Of a DNA stretch of 64,000 nt, positions 37,380-48,244 are shown piece after piece. Position 1 is the stretch's first letter; every line of letters begins with the position of its first letter. A program made the translations under genes and the position numbers. Origin of the DNA: Anaerococcus jeddahensis (GTDB lineage Bacteria > Bacillota > Clostridia > Tissierellales > Peptoniphilaceae); the NCBI RefSeq assembly GCF_001182725.1, contig NZ_CWHU01000005.1, positions 930,001 to 994,000 on the forward strand, read 5' to 3'. The notes beneath the pieces are model-generated. The model ran no database searches, was not told the origin of the DNA, and worked only from the letters and a program-made list of their open reading frames with translations.

Positions 37380-37807
37380 TCTTCAAATTCCTCCATAAAC
37401 TTTTTGATTAAGGCTAGTCCACTGGTTCTATGCCGATAGACAGTAGAACGGTTCAATTTCAACAGGTCTGCAATTTCTGAATCGCTCATGTCCATAAAGT
37501 AAAACAGCAGTAGAATTTCACGTTTCTTGTCTGGCAACTCACGTAATGCTTCACTCAATAAATCATTTTCAACACCAACTGATATTCCATTGAGTGTAAA
37601 AATCTGAAAGTCAGTTGAATAGTTATCTGTTGTCGCAAACTGGCTAACAAGATAATCGCCAACATCAGAAAAGGACACTTCACGCTTTGCGATCCTTGAA
37701 AGATAAAGCAGATAATTCTTTCGCTCGTCTTCCATAGCACGTTTACAGATATAGTCAAACTGATTTTCTATTGTGGTCTGAAAAAAAGATGGTTTCATGT
37801 TTCTCAC
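37376..37807 (-). CDS. orf7: Tn916 orf7 sigma-like activator
   Basis: 143-residue sigma-70-like protein; the C-terminal region-4 helix-turn-helix reads SDSEIADLLKLNRSTVYRHR. In the accepted Tn916 model, tetracycline releases attenuation at tet(M), allowing orf7-orf8 transcription and so int/xis expression and transfer. Unlike the outer element's own 136-residue regulator at 24213, this one is coupled to an Orf8 partner. Confidence 0.94.
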   Translation of the reverse strand: MRNMKPSFFQTTIENQFDYICKRAMEDERKNYLLYLSRIAKREVSFSDVGDYLVSQFATTDNYSTDFQIFTLNGISVGVENDLLSEALRELPDKKREILLLFYFMDMSDSEIADLLKLNRSTVYRHRTSGLALIKKFMEEFEE

Positions 37808-38302
37808 CCCCTTTCTGTCTAGGAAAGGAAGTGAGCCTTGCTCTTTTATCTCCTTTCACTCTTAGTCCCAATGTGAAAGGGGGATTTGTTGCATTACTGA
37901 TGAATAAACTTTGTAAAAAAGTTCTGAATAACCAAAAAAGCACACAAACAGATTGATTTCTCTGTTTACATGCTTTTATTTTTCTATCTATATGATTTAT
38001 AAAACCACATTGGTGGACGTACTTATCTATTGCAGATAGACGACTTTTTTTGATAAATACTCAATGTGGGGAACTTGATTGTATGTGATATACTTCATGG
38101 CGACTTTGACCTCCAACAAACCGCCATTTGGAAGTAAGATACAATATTTTAACAGCATAAATAGCACTACCATATAACGGTTTTTTTTATTGGCGTTTAG
38201 TAGTGCTTTTTATTAAATATGAACCTATAAACTATATAACATGTTTTTCTATACCTGTTTCTAATTCAATAGGAACAGTAAAATGTATAGAGGTGGTCTA
38301 CT
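37808..38302. other. Divergent regulatory region between orf7 and orf9
   Basis: 495 bases with no credible gene on either strand; it is the Tn916 control region holding the orf7 and orf9 promoters. Short CCACATTG / CAATGTGG arms (38005-38070) are visible. Reference maps place a tiny orf10 around here, which I cannot confirm. Confidence 0.55.
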
Positions 38303-38656
38303 ATGCGTAAAAAAGAAGATAAATATGATTTTAGAGCCTTTGGTTTAGCCATTAAAGAAGCTCGATTGAAACGAGGTTTAACTCGTGAACAAGTGGGAGC
38401 ATTGATTGAAATTGACCCACGTTACTTAACTAATATTGAAAATAAGGGGCAACACCCCAGCATACAAGTTCTTTATGACCTTGTATCGTTACTTCATGTT
38501 TCCGTTGATGAATTTTTCTTACCTGCTAATAACTTGGTAAAAAGCACCCGACGATTACAGATAGAGAAATACATGGATAGCTTTACAGACAAAGAACTAT
38601 CCTTAATGGAATCTTTAGCCAGCGGTATCAACGAAGCAAGAAACATCGAAGACTAA
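38303..38656 (+). CDS. orf9: Tn916 orf9 Xre-family repressor
   Basis: 117-residue protein with an N-terminal Xre helix-turn-helix ([18 protein letters not shown], then [17 protein letters not shown]). Orf9 is taken to repress the orf7 promoter and is itself silenced by antisense transcription coming from tet(M). It is the only plus-strand gene of the Tn916 element and starts behind AGAGGTGG. Confidence 0.92.
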   Translation: MRKKEDKYDFRAFGLAIKEARLKRGLTREQVGALIEIDPRYLTNIENKGQHPSIQVLYDLVSLLHVSVDEFFLPANNLVKSTRRLQIEKYMDSFTDKELSLMESLASGINEARNIED

Positions 38657-38681
38657 TTAAAAGAATCCATACATAACGGAA

Positions 38682-38726
38682 AGAGCCGATAAAATGAGAT
38701 TGTATTAATCTCATTTTATCGGCTCT
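38682..38726. terminator. 20-bp hairpin between orf9 and orf6
   Basis: Perfect 20-bp arms (AGAGCCGATAAAATGAGATT and complement) around GTATT. It overlaps the orf6 stop and lies downstream of both orf9 and the tet(M)-orf6 transcript, so it can affect both strands; no long T-run follows. Confidence 0.7.
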
Positions 38727-38904
38727 GCGTCTTTGCGTCTGGCTCTGTAATCACAGTTACTTTGAACTGCTTTATTTCAATTAAATTTTCTTGTCTGCAT
38801 TTCGGACAATAGAGGGGGAATTTTTTTAATTCAGTATCTTCCCTTATCTTTAATCGTGTTTTATTTCCACATACAGGACACAATATCCACTTGTAGTTTA
38901 TAAT
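38716..38904 (-). CDS. orf6: Tn916 orf6, Cys-rich KTR-domain protein
   Basis: Small zinc-ribbon-like protein of about 62 residues with ILCPVCGNKTRLKIRED and YCPKCRQENLIEIKQFKV, giving two CxxC pairs. This is the cysteine-rich KTR protein found after tet(M) in Tn916. There is no ATG, GTG or TTG at the N-terminus; the strong AAGGAGGAG box points to a nonstandard ATT (38904) or ATA start. Function unknown. Confidence 0.75.
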   Translation of the reverse strand: MINYKWILCPVCGNKTRLKIREDTELKKFPLYCPKCRQENLIEIKQFKVTVITEPDAKTQSR

Positions 38905-39001
38905 AACTATCTCCTCCTTTACACTTTAATTCAAATCTTTATTAAAGAATATTTCATCTTATTTAACAAGAAACCATATTTATATAACAACATAAAATAC
39001 A

Positions 39002-40921
39002 CTAAGTTATTTTATTGAACATATATCGTACTTTATCTATCCTACTATTTGGACGACGGGGCTGGCAAACAGGTTCACCGGTAGTAACATGGTACCCTTT
39101 TAACTCTGTTAAACAAACACTACGTCCATTTGTAAAGAAAGTTAAATCACTACGATATTCTTGAATACATCGAGCAGGGATTTCTCCACTAAGAATGACC
39201 TCATTATTTTTCAATTGAGTGTCTACGATGTTCGCACAATATTTAGGAGCATCGTTGTATGCTCGTGAAAGATATTCCTGTGGCGCATAAATTTTAAAAC
39301 TAAGATATGGCTCTAACAATTCTGTTCCAGCTTTTTTTAAGACTTGTTCCAATACAATAGGAGCAAGCATTCGAAAATCTGCTGGGGTACTAACAGGGCT
39401 ATAGTATAAGCCATACTTAAAACAGATTTTACAGTCCGTCACATTCCAACCATATAATCCTTGTTCGCAACCATAGCGTATCCCTTCCATAACTGCATTT
39501 TGAAATGATTGATTTAAGTATCCAAGAGAAACCGAGCTCTCATACTGCATTCCACTTCCCAACGGAAGCGGTGATACAGATAAACCAATGGAAGCCCAGA
39601 AAGGATTTGGCGGCACTTCGATGTGAATGGTATATTCTGCATTTTTTAACGGTCTCTCCATATAAATGACTGTAGGCTCTTTTAGTTCTATCTCCACATG
39701 ATACTTTTCTTGCAACAGTGCACTAATCACTTCCATTTGTACTTTCCCTAAGAAAGAAAGTATAATTTCATGTGTCGTAGAATCCACGTAATATCGTAGA
39801 AGCGGATCACTATCTGAGATTTCCAAAAGGGCATCAAGCAACATTTCTCTCTGTTCAGGTTTACTCGGTTCAACAGTTGTTTGTAGTAGAGGGTGCGGAT
39901 TTTCAATCTTTTTTCTCTGTGGCAATAGTTTTGTATCTCCAAGAACACTATTTAACTTCAAAAACTCATTTTGCAAAATAACAATTTCTCCAGAATAAGC
40001 TCTATCAATCTTACATAATTCACCATTTATTGAAGTATACATTTCTGTAACTTTTATTTTTTCTTTTTCTGATACTCTAACCGAATCTCGTAAATGTAGT
40101 ACTCCACTATAAAGGCGTATATATGCAAGACGTTGTCTTTTTTTTGTATATTCAATTTTGAAAACATTTCCGCAAAGTTCAGACGGACCTCGATGTGTTG
40201 ATGAATAAAATTTATTAGTAATAACTTCTATAAGGTTATCAATCCCTATATTACTTTTTGCACTTCCATGATAAAGAGGGAACAGAGAACAATTCTGAAA
40301 TCTTATGCTTTCCTCTTGTTCGAGTTCCAATGCTTCTAATGATTTACCGGACATATATTTCTCTAAAAGGTCATCGTTTCCCTCTATTACCGTATCCCAT
40401 TGTTCAGATTCGGTAAAGTTCGTCACACACATATTAGGATACAGTTCTACCTTCTGTTTGATTACAATTTCGGCAGAAAGTTTCTCTTTAATATCCTGAT
40501 AAACCGTTGATAAATCAATTCCATTTTGGTCAATCTTATTGATAAAAAAGATTGTGGGAATCCCCATTTTCCTAAGTGCATGAAATAATATACGAGTTTG
40601 TGCTTGTACGCCATCTTTTGCAGAAATCAGTAGAATTGCCCCATCTAAAACTGATAATGAACGATATACTTCTGCTAAGAAATCCATATGTCCTGGCGTG
40701 TCTATGATGTTCACCTTCGTATTTTCCCACTGAAAAGAGGTTATTCCTGTCTGAATTGTAATTCCTCTCTGACGTTCTAAAAGCGTATTATCCGTCCTCG
40801 TTGTACCTTTGTCCACGCTTCCTAATTCTGTAATCGCTCCACTGTTATATAATAAGCTTTCTGTTAAGGTAGTTTTTCCTGCATCAACATGAGCTAAAAC
40901 TCCAATATTAATAATTTTCAT
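39002..40921 (-). CDS. tet(M): Ribosomal protection protein Tet(M), tetracycline resistance
   Basis: EF-G-like GTPase of 639 residues that releases tetracycline from the ribosome. G1 reads [16 protein letters not shown], switch [18 protein letters not shown] and G4 FINKIDQNG; the C-terminal domain IV/V blocks end in [16 protein letters not shown] as in Tet(M). No truncation or frameshift is seen. The start at 40921 follows GGAGGAAA; an in-frame ATG 15 bases upstream is less well placed. Expression is controlled by transcription attenuation through the leader peptide gene orf12. Confidence 0.98.
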   Translation of the reverse strand: MKIINIGVLAHVDAGKTTLTESLLYNSGAITELGSVDKGTTRTDNTLLERQRGITIQTGITSFQWENTKVNIIDTPGHMDFLAEVYRSLSVLDGAILLISAKDGVQAQTRILFHALRKMGIPTIFFINKIDQNGIDLSTVYQDIKEKLSAEIVIKQKVELYPNMCVTNFTESEQWDTVIEGNDDLLEKYMSGKSLEALELEQEESIRFQNCSLFPLYHGSAKSNIGIDNLIEVITNKFYSSTHRGPSELCGNVFKIEYTKKRQRLAYIRLYSGVLHLRDSVRVSEKEKIKVTEMYTSINGELCKIDRAYSGEIVILQNEFLKLNSVLGDTKLLPQRKKIENPHPLLQTTVEPSKPEQREMLLDALLEISDSDPLLRYYVDSTTHEIILSFLGKVQMEVISALLQEKYHVEIELKEPTVIYMERPLKNAEYTIHIEVPPNPFWASIGLSVSPLPLGSGMQYESSVSLGYLNQSFQNAVMEGIRYGCEQGLYGWNVTDCKICFKYGLYYSPVSTPADFRMLAPIVLEQVLKKAGTELLEPYLSFKIYAPQEYLSRAYNDAPKYCANIVDTQLKNNEVILSGEIPARCIQEYRSDLTFFTNGRSVCLTELKGYHVTTGEPVCQPRRPNSRIDKVRYMFNKIT

Positions 40922-40936
40922 GTGATTTTCCTCCAT

Positions 40937-41023
40937 TCAAAAACCCAAAAGGGCATAAAAATCCCAGTGATAAATACTTTTATCACTGGGATTTTTATGC
41001 ATAACCATAGGTATACAAAGCAT
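40937..41023 (-). CDS. orf12: Tet(M) leader peptide (orf12)
   Basis: 28-codon leader beginning MLCIPMVMHKNPSD and ending ALLGF. Its second half overlaps the attenuator hairpin. In the accepted model, low charged-tRNA or tetracycline changes ribosome movement on this peptide and lets RNA polymerase pass into tet(M). Confidence 0.9.
   Translation of the reverse strand: MLCIPMVMHKNPSDKSIYHWDFYALLGF
40957..40996 (-). terminator. tet(M) attenuator hairpin
   Basis: Perfect 16-bp arms AAAAATCCCAGTGATA / TATCACTGGGATTTTT around an 8-base loop, inside orf12. A second inverted pair, AAGGTATTCTTAAA (41059-41072) / TTTAAGAATACCTT (41148-41161), flanks the upstream leader. Confidence 0.85.
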
Positions 41024-41297
41024 ACAGATATTCTCTGGATACTTTAGAATCACATGATAAAGGTATTCTTAAACTGGGTACAAAAAACTAAGCCCTCCTA
41101 AAAAAGGACATCCAATTATTTGTTCCCACTATCAAATTGACAGTTTATTTAAGAATACCTTGCCGCATATTTATTAACTCCTTTTAAATAGATACTTAAA
41201 TAATAGCACGTAAGAGCATATTTGTAAAGGAATCTCCAATTTTTTATCAAAGAGAGTACGTGATTACAAAATAGCTGTAATAATGTACCAATATTTG

Positions 41298-42233
41298 TTA
41301 TTCTATAATCTTCCAATTACTCCCGTTCTTTTCAAGTACCAAATCAAATTGAGATACCTGCGTTGCTTTGGTCTGCTGGTCGATATACTCCACTGTCAGC
41401 GATACCGTGACTTGATTATCCTTACGATTGTGAATAGGATTTACCAGTTCTTGAAAGATGTACTCTTTTCCGATTGGTTTTAATATCCCGTCATTCACAT
41501 AGTAGGAAAGTTCACTGGCTGTCGCTGTAGGATAGAGCTTGAAGAACGTCGTTAAAAACTCATTGATTTCATTGGTTGTAATGGAATCAACCGTCCCCTC
41601 ACTTTCAATGGCTTTTGGTTTATAACTTGATTTCTTAGGTATGTTGGTAATGGTCGGATTCTTAACCAGTACCATATTTCCAGAACCATCTACATAGACA
41701 CTCACTATATAAGCAGAGTGGACGGTCTTTGTATTTTCTCCCTCTGTAATGAGCTGGTCTACACTGTAGGTTACATTAAACTCATTGTCGCCAGTTGGCT
41801 CTACCGTCCATATCTGAAATCCTCTTACAGAAGACGATACAGGAATATCTTTGCGTACTGTATCAACATTGAGAGCTTGAAGTTCATCTGTCAGATAGCC
41901 TTTTAGACTTTCCATTCGATTATCAATGGACTTATCGGATTGCTCCCATGAATAGTAGACTTTCGCAAAGTTCTCTACAAAATTTTCTACATGATGAGTA
42001 TCAACGTATTCCTTTTCTATGATAGTTGTTTCGTGAATAGTATGAGTATCTATAGCTGTAAAGTGCTTGAATATCGCAAAGCTGAAACTAAGCCCTAAAA
42101 GTACCCACAAGGCAATCACAACCTTTTTATGAGGATTGACCTTATAGTAGACACGAGGTTTCTTTTCCTTTGGTATCTGTTTTTCTTTATTCTGATTTTT
42201 TCTAAATTTCATCATTAAATCTTCCTTTCTCAT
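41298..42233 (-). CDS. orf13: Tn916 orf13, TcpC-like transfer protein
   Basis: 311-residue conjugation protein with a short cytoplasmic N-terminus, one membrane helix (KKVVIALWVLLGLSFSFAIF) and two extracellular NTF2-like domains, as in TcpC of pCW3. It is thought to be a periplasm-like-space core component of the type IV secretion system. The start overlaps the orf14 stop; a second start pair 18 bases downstream has a good AAAGGAAG box and may be used. Confidence 0.93.
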   Translation of the reverse strand: MRKEDLMMKFRKNQNKEKQIPKEKKPRVYYKVNPHKKVVIALWVLLGLSFSFAIFKHFTAIDTHTIHETTIIEKEYVDTHHVENFVENFAKVYYSWEQSDKSIDNRMESLKGYLTDELQALNVDTVRKDIPVSSSVRGFQIWTVEPTGDNEFNVTYSVDQLITEGENTKTVHSAYIVSVYVDGSGNMVLVKNPTITNIPKKSSYKPKAIESEGTVDSITTNEINEFLTTFFKLYPTATASELSYYVNDGILKPIGKEYIFQELVNPIHNRKDNQVTVSLTVEYIDQQTKATQVSQFDLVLEKNGSNWKIIE

Positions 42234-43231
42234 TGTTTGATTCGTCCTGCTCCCACTAAATGCTGTTGCCAGTAGGGGCTTGTTAAGTCGGCATAACCGA
42301 TTGGGTCGCCTGCATGAAACATACGGTTATTGCCAAGGTATATCCCAACATGAGTAATATAAGAGCCAGCGTTATAGGTAGAATGAAAGAAAACCAAATC
42401 GCCAGCTTGTGCTTCCGATAGTGGGATATGCTGGGTCACATCATATTGCTGTTGTGCGGTTCGTGGTAAGTTAATTCCAGCTTTTCCATACGTCCATTGT
42501 GTCAGTCCGCTACAATCAAAAGAAGTAGTCGGGGAAGCTCCACCGTAAACGTATCGCCAGCCCTCATATTTCAGTGCTTCGTCCATGATGGCTTGTACCG
42601 TATCATCATCAAACTCTGTTGTGACAAGATACTGCGTTACCAGTTGCACATAAAACATATTGCCATAGTTGTATCGCCAGCCCCCATTGATAGGTATGGC
42701 TATGGGATTGGGGTAAGACACTTTTTCGCCACCTGAATACTCTTTTGAGAAACTTTGAGCCAGTTCAAAGGTATATTTATTTCCACGATTAGCCACATAC
42801 CCTAAGAAACCACCACCATAATTGTAGGACTGGATAACCGATTCTAAATCTACACTGAGCCTTTCGCTACTGGCTAATAATTCACTGAAATACTTCACAC
42901 CTTGCTTAATGGATTCTTCTGTACTCAATGAATTAGGTGGAAGACCGAGGGATTCCGAGGACTGCATAACATCTTCCGCAGTACCGCCCGATTCCACCTG
43001 TATAATCGCAAGAAGTATGTTGACATATTCTTCAACGCCATATTCTTTGGCATATTTTTCTACCATAGGCTTATGAGCCAGCACTTCTGCGGAAACATTC
43101 ACACCTCCATAATGAATATTGGAAATTCCGCTGTCCTGTTCATCTGAAAATAAAATGGCAACAAACAGAAGCAGTGAGAAGACCATCAAGAATAATCCAG
43201 AACCACCAATCACTAAAGTTTTCAACTTCAT
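42230..43231 (-). CDS. orf14: Tn916 orf14, NlpC/P60 cell-wall hydrolase
   Basis: 333-residue exported enzyme that opens peptidoglycan for the mating channel. The N-terminal membrane segment is followed by a lysozyme-like domain (LLAIIQVESGGTAEDVMQSS) and a C-terminal NlpC/P60 peptidase with the catalytic Cys in FDCSGLTQW and His in THVGIYLGN. Both domains appear complete. The gene overlaps orf13 and orf15 by a few bases each. Confidence 0.95.
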   Translation of the reverse strand: MKLKTLVIGGSGLFLMVFSLLLFVAILFSDEQDSGISNIHYGGVNVSAEVLAHKPMVEKYAKEYGVEEYVNILLAIIQVESGGTAEDVMQSSESLGLPPNSLSTEESIKQGVKYFSELLASSERLSVDLESVIQSYNYGGGFLGYVANRGNKYTFELAQSFSKEYSGGEKVSYPNPIAIPINGGWRYNYGNMFYVQLVTQYLVTTEFDDDTVQAIMDEALKYEGWRYVYGGASPTTSFDCSGLTQWTYGKAGINLPRTAQQQYDVTQHIPLSEAQAGDLVFFHSTYNAGSYITHVGIYLGNNRMFHAGDPIGYADLTSPYWQQHLVGAGRIKQ

Positions 43232-45405
43232 GGTTTCTTACCGACTTTCTTAATGGTGGCGGTTTTGATTGGTGGTCTACTTCTTGTATTTTGTAGTGGT
43301 ACTCTTTGAACAGTAGACGGACGTTCTTTTGTGATTGGACGTTGTGAAGTTCTATCTGCTGTAGTGGTTGAAGTTGCTGGCTTTTGAACGGTTTTTTCTT
43401 GAACGGTATTGCCTTGGCGTTCCACTTTTGGACTTGAAAAATCGGACTTAACTGCTGGACGCTCTTGTTTGGCTTGTTGAGATTCCTTATATGAAGTCTG
43501 AATATTAGACTGTTTTGAGGTCTGTTCATCATGATATTGTTCTTGTCTTGTAGTCGGTCTTTCATGAACAGAAGAAGCAGGCTGTTTTTTCTGTTTGACC
43601 TGTTCCATTTCAGAGCGACGCTTCGCAATGGTTTTTCGCCTTTGTTCCTGCTGTTCCTTGCGTCCACTGGCTCTGTCCGCTTTGGTTTGAGAAATACTAC
43701 TGGTTAAATCACGGACATTCTCTTTTACTTTGGATTTTCCTTGATATACTGCATATCTTGCATTGGTCGGCAAATCTTTAACCTGTTCTTTCAAACCACT
43801 AGCAGTGTCTACCATTCTGTCTTTGGTATCAGCTACTGTACCGATGGTTTGACCGATACGTTTTCCAAGTGTTGATTTTTCCTTTCCGTCTGGTCGGGAG
43901 TGATCTGCTTGTGTCCTTGCAGAACTCCCCGAACCCGACTGTCCTTTTTTACCTGTAACAATGGCAGACCCAGCCCCTAGAGTAGTCATGGAACGTCCAA
44001 GTTTCCGCTGTAGACGGTGCATGTGAGCGTGCATAAGCATACGAGGTTTTCTCATCACACGACTTCCCACACTTTGAGAATCGTTACTCTGTAGAGAAAA
44101 CATACTCATTAAATCGCCCAGCTTGAAGTAGATTCCTGCAAAGGTCACAATCTGTAGAAAAGCAATCAAAAAGAACGGATAACCAGCCGATAAGGTATAG
44201 AGCATGGTTGAAATACTAAATGCTGTCGTAATAATCAATGTGATTCCAGCTCGTGTCAAAATGGTATTAAAGAGCTTTGTTATGGCTCGTTTTGACATAC
44301 CATCAAATGATGGAATCATGCTTAAAATAAAGCTCACAGGCAGAAACATAGCATAGATGATAAAAAGTACCTGCGAGAAAATCATGATTCCTGTTAATAG
44401 GAATACAAATATGGAAATCCCAATATTGAAGACAAATAGGAAGAAGACTGTACCTAAACGGTTAATGGTCTTTGTAATGGTTAGATTGGTATTGCTTCTG
44501 TCTTCAATTTCTTCCGCAACAATTTTTTCTCTGTCTTCGCCATTGTTGGAATCTGGGCTGGTGGAGAGCAGGCTTTCCACACGGTCAATACCGATACTTT
44601 CAATGTCTGAACTGTTGTATTGAAGCAGTAGCCACGGTTGCTGAACCTGTATGGAAAACAGGCTATCTCTGATTAAGTCCACGCTGTCCTTGCCTTGACT
44701 ATCGGAATGGGGCATGACAATCTTCGTGCCAAGTGATAAACTGGCATTACTGATGTCTGATGAAAAGTCATTGATTTTTTTAATGTAGTCGGGAGCGTAG
44801 GCAATAAAGGAAGCCGATAGGATAAACACCAGCACAAAATTCATAATGGCATGAATTGCCTTTGTGGTTTCTCTCTTTATCAGTCCCGTATAGGCAACAT
44901 AAACCCCAAGAACCAAAATCAAGAGTAAGAGGAATCCAACATAGAAACCCTCTGTTGAAAATCCGTTTGCACTCACACCAGCTAAGGTCTGCATATTCTT
45001 ACCAATGGAATCTGCTGTAGCGGAAATGAAGTCTAAGGAATAGGCTTCCTGTACTAAGTAACCTGTCGCATTGGAAACATACAAACTGATTGTCCAAATA
45101 AAATTGGTAATGGCATATAGTCCATACATGACCTGTTTTCCAATCCCGTCCGACCAGTTCCACGGAAGCCAGCCCCAGCTATTATCCACATAAAAATCCA
45201 GTTGATAGTTTTCAAGTGGGTATCGGCTGTATTCATTTGCCACATTGACCGTATCATCTACCAAGCCCGCAGCTTGAACCACCGTTCCCAGCATGGCTAA
45301 AAGAAAAATGGCAATCACAAGTGTGAAAGCCACTGTCATTGCCACTTTACCTAGACGTTTCAGCGTCCAGTTTGATTTTATTCTGTTTACTATTGATGGT
45401 TTCAC
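43228..45405 (-). CDS. orf15: Tn916 orf15, VirB6-like membrane protein
   Basis: 725-residue polytopic membrane protein of the transfer apparatus (TrbL/VirB6-like). It has a signal-like first helix, about seven more helices between residues 80 and 420, and a long polar tail rich in Gln, Lys, Arg and Thr (residues 470-725). The tail is likely cytoplasmic and may contact the ATPase Orf16. Confidence 0.94.
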   Translation of the reverse strand: MKPSIVNRIKSNWTLKRLGKVAMTVAFTLVIAIFLLAMLGTVVQAAGLVDDTVNVANEYSRYPLENYQLDFYVDNSWGWLPWNWSDGIGKQVMYGLYAITNFIWTISLYVSNATGYLVQEAYSLDFISATADSIGKNMQTLAGVSANGFSTEGFYVGFLLLLILVLGVYVAYTGLIKRETTKAIHAIMNFVLVFILSASFIAYAPDYIKKINDFSSDISNASLSLGTKIVMPHSDSQGKDSVDLIRDSLFSIQVQQPWLLLQYNSSDIESIGIDRVESLLSTSPDSNNGEDREKIVAEEIEDRSNTNLTITKTINRLGTVFFLFVFNIGISIFVFLLTGIMIFSQVLFIIYAMFLPVSFILSMIPSFDGMSKRAITKLFNTILTRAGITLIITTAFSISTMLYTLSAGYPFFLIAFLQIVTFAGIYFKLGDLMSMFSLQSNDSQSVGSRVMRKPRMLMHAHMHRLQRKLGRSMTTLGAGSAIVTGKKGQSGSGSSARTQADHSRPDGKEKSTLGKRIGQTIGTVADTKDRMVDTASGLKEQVKDLPTNARYAVYQGKSKVKENVRDLTSSISQTKADRASGRKEQQEQRRKTIAKRRSEMEQVKQKKQPASSVHERPTTRQEQYHDEQTSKQSNIQTSYKESQQAKQERPAVKSDFSSPKVERQGNTVQEKTVQKPATSTTTADRTSQRPITKERPSTVQRVPLQNTRSRPPIKTATIKKVGKKP

Positions 45406-45407
45406 AT

Positions 45408-47855
45408 TTACACCTCTTTTCGCACAGGTGGTCTGGTATCAAAGGCATGGAGCAGTTCTTCAAATACAGGGTGGAACTGTATCACACCGACACGACCATA
45501 TAAATCACTGATAAGGCATTGCCCGTTTTCCAAATCACGCAATCGCTTCTGATTGTTTTCGTCCTCTGGGTCTACACCAAAAAAGGCTAAGGTCTTTTTA
45601 ATCTCGTTAAGGTCAGTGGAACGAAATGCAAATTTTAAGCCGAGGTTATTTTTCAGTTTTTCATCTAAGAGGTCGTCTGTATTTTGGGTCACGAAATATA
45701 CCCCAGCGTTCATAGCACGACCAGCCCGAACCAGCTTCATAGATAGTGTTTTTCCTTGTGCTACCTGTAAAAAGCTCCACGCTTCGTCTAAGTCAACAAT
45801 TTTAAAAATGCTTCTGTCTGTATGGATAAAGTCTAACGCAAAGGTACTAATGACAATCAGCATTGCCACCGATAGTAACTCCATTGTGGTATATTCCTCA
45901 AAGGAGGTTTCTTTATCGGGAAGTACCAAGTCGGCAACCTGTATGATGTTCAGTTGTTTTTCAAGACTGATAGACTGCTCCACATATCCATCACTAAAGA
46001 GCAGATGTGCAAAGTCATAGTCTGTAAAACTTTCGATATGGTCGGCTATGCTGGTGCTTATTTGAGTTCCCTCAACCCGTAATTCCTCAATCACTTTCAG
46101 AAGACCTCGCACTTCACTATTAGTTACAGCACGAATGGCTTTTCGTAGAACAGGGAAACGGTCAGAATCTCGTGATGAAATCCCCGTAAGGAACGTCAAA
46201 ATGTCGATTGCCAGTGATTCAGAATCTTTGGGATTTTTCATAATCACGTAAGGGTCAAGTAAGCCTTTATTTTTCTCATCAGAAGTCAGATTGACAATAT
46301 TAATTTCGTGAGCGATTTCTGGCAAGGTTTCTTTCCATCTGCCACGTTCCGCTTTCGGGTCAACAATCACTGCTTGTGCCCCATAAAGCACTGCATAATA
46401 GACGATAAGGTTATTCGCAAAGGATTTTCCACCGCCTAGCGAACCTACAAAGGCAGACGCTAATGCATTGGTTACTGAACCCTTAACCCCTTGACTGGCA
46501 AGAGCAGGTTTGAGGTAGACATTGCGTCCTGTATCTAAGCTATAGCCAACATAAATACCCTCATTTTCGCCAAGCATTTGAGTAGCACCGAAACCAAGTC
46601 CAGCTAAGAAATCAGAGGTTACATACTGAATATAGTCATTCATATAACGCTTGCTTGATGGTAAAAATTCTTCATGTAAGCCCAGCATATCTCCAAATGG
46701 TCGTACCAACTTGACACTTAAATCGTCATAAAAATCTTTCACTTCATTACAACGACGTTTCAATTCGTCCAAGTCATTTGCGGAAACACGCACCACATAA
46801 GAGAGCTTATACATGGATTCCTTGCTTTGGTCTAAATTATTTTCCAGCTCATTGACACTTTCCAGAGCTTCCGCCACATTAGAGCTGGTTTCGTTATCAC
46901 TTTGCCATGCGTGGTTATCTAGGTCTTTTAGTTCTTTCTTTTTATTACGAACGGTGCTTAGTGCTTTACGGTTTGCCACGATTTCCACATTCATAGAAGT
47001 ATCAATCGGGAATGTAAATTGCTGTTGCTGGTAGTAGAAGATTTCAGAGGACGGAAAGTCCAATTCGCCGACAATGCTGTTGATGGTAAAGTACGCCACA
47101 TAGACGGTTTCGTCTTCCTGTTGAATTTTTAGGTATCGCTGTTTTTCTTCCACCAGACAACGGGTCGGTTTAATAAGGTCATAATATTTAATCAGCGTTT
47201 CATTATCCAGCTTCTTCTTTGATAGATGGTACTCATAATCTTCATAAGCTGTACCTGTCTGTCCATAAAGATGTTCAATCAGATAGCCGAAGTCGTCCTT
47301 ATCCAGTCTACGGATTTTGAAACGACGAGAGATTTTATTTTCCAAGAGCTTTTCCATCTTCTGAAAACGCAGGATTTCATCATTACTCATGCTGACAAAA
47401 TCGCCCATTAGCTTATGGTTCACATCATAGACAAAATCAGACAAAGCATTTTTGGCTTCAACGGTAAGACTTTTCATAGAAAACTCTTGATCGTTGAGAA
47501 GCAACTTAAAGCCGATAAAGAAGCGGTAGTCCACTTGATTTTCGCCAATCATGGATATTAAAGCGTCTGTCTGTTGGTCGATTTTGTCATAGGCAATTAC
47601 TTTGAGTTTGCCAGTTACTTCCTCTTTGGAACGTTCTTGTGCAGAACGTATGCTGGATTCTGTACTGATTTGTAGAGCATGAATCTTGCCATCACGATTT
47701 TGTGCGATAAGCTGTCTGAAAGAATCATGCACTTGTATTTTCTGTTCTGGACTTAGGAATGAGTAATTGTAAGGAATAAGCTCATAATAGGCGTAACATT
47801 CGCCATCTTTATTCCAGACCAGATTATTTTCAATGTATTTAATTGGATATGCCAT
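45408..47855 (-). CDS. orf16: Tn916 orf16, VirB4-like transfer ATPase
   Basis: 815-residue ATPase energising the mating channel. It has an N-terminal VirB4-like region and a C-terminal RecA-like domain with Walker A FVGSLGGGKSFANNL and Walker B FKIVDLDEAWSFL. The start at 47855 follows AGGAGTG and overlaps orf17, matching reference Tn916; a start 51 bases upstream has no ribosome site. Confidence 0.96.
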   Translation of the reverse strand: MAYPIKYIENNLVWNKDGECYAYYELIPYNYSFLSPEQKIQVHDSFRQLIAQNRDGKIHALQISTESSIRSAQERSKEEVTGKLKVIAYDKIDQQTDALISMIGENQVDYRFFIGFKLLLNDQEFSMKSLTVEAKNALSDFVYDVNHKLMGDFVSMSNDEILRFQKMEKLLENKISRRFKIRRLDKDDFGYLIEHLYGQTGTAYEDYEYHLSKKKLDNETLIKYYDLIKPTRCLVEEKQRYLKIQQEDETVYVAYFTINSIVGELDFPSSEIFYYQQQQFTFPIDTSMNVEIVANRKALSTVRNKKKELKDLDNHAWQSDNETSSNVAEALESVNELENNLDQSKESMYKLSYVVRVSANDLDELKRRCNEVKDFYDDLSVKLVRPFGDMLGLHEEFLPSSKRYMNDYIQYVTSDFLAGLGFGATQMLGENEGIYVGYSLDTGRNVYLKPALASQGVKGSVTNALASAFVGSLGGGKSFANNLIVYYAVLYGAQAVIVDPKAERGRWKETLPEIAHEINIVNLTSDEKNKGLLDPYVIMKNPKDSESLAIDILTFLTGISSRDSDRFPVLRKAIRAVTNSEVRGLLKVIEELRVEGTQISTSIADHIESFTDYDFAHLLFSDGYVEQSISLEKQLNIIQVADLVLPDKETSFEEYTTMELLSVAMLIVISTFALDFIHTDRSIFKIVDLDEAWSFLQVAQGKTLSMKLVRAGRAMNAGVYFVTQNTDDLLDEKLKNNLGLKFAFRSTDLNEIKKTLAFFGVDPEDENNQKRLRDLENGQCLISDLYGRVGVIQFHPVFEELLHAFDTRPPVRKEV

Positions 47856-48231
47856 AAAATTCACTCCTAACTGTCGTAATGGCTTCTTGTGGCTGGTTTC
47901 TGCCAAGGGTTACTTTTTTCCCTGCATAGGTCAGCTTTGGTCGCAGTGCATAAGCAATGACAGACTTCAAAAATCCATAAGGCTTTTTACCATCAAAGGT
48001 TTTTGTAGACATAAACCATGTGAAAGCCACAGGAATTCCAAAATATTTGAGAAATGCTCCCTCAATCATGGAAAGAGGTGGCAAGTTGCCAAGTATCATA
48101 ACCGCAAACAGTGACACGACAAACCACGTCATTTGCGTAAAGGTTATGGGAAACGGAAGTCTAAAATCGTTGATGGAGTACAGCACTTTCTCAACAGACC
48201 AAATACTGGTATAGCTTCGTATTTTCTTCAT
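47839..48231 (-). CDS. orf17: Tn916 orf17, TcpE-like membrane protein
   Basis: 130-residue conjugal transfer protein with two membrane helices (LPFPITFTQMTWFVVSLFAV region and a following one), like TcpE of pCW3. The ATG at 48231 follows GAAAGGATT; the 48270 alternative extends into orf18. It overlaps orf16 by 17 bases. Confidence 0.9.
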   Translation of the reverse strand: MKKIRSYTSIWSVEKVLYSINDFRLPFPITFTQMTWFVVSLFAVMILGNLPPLSMIEGAFLKYFGIPVAFTWFMSTKTFDGKKPYGFLKSVIAYALRPKLTYAGKKVTLGRNQPQEAITTVRSEFYGISN

Positions 48232-48244
48232 AGAATCAATCCTT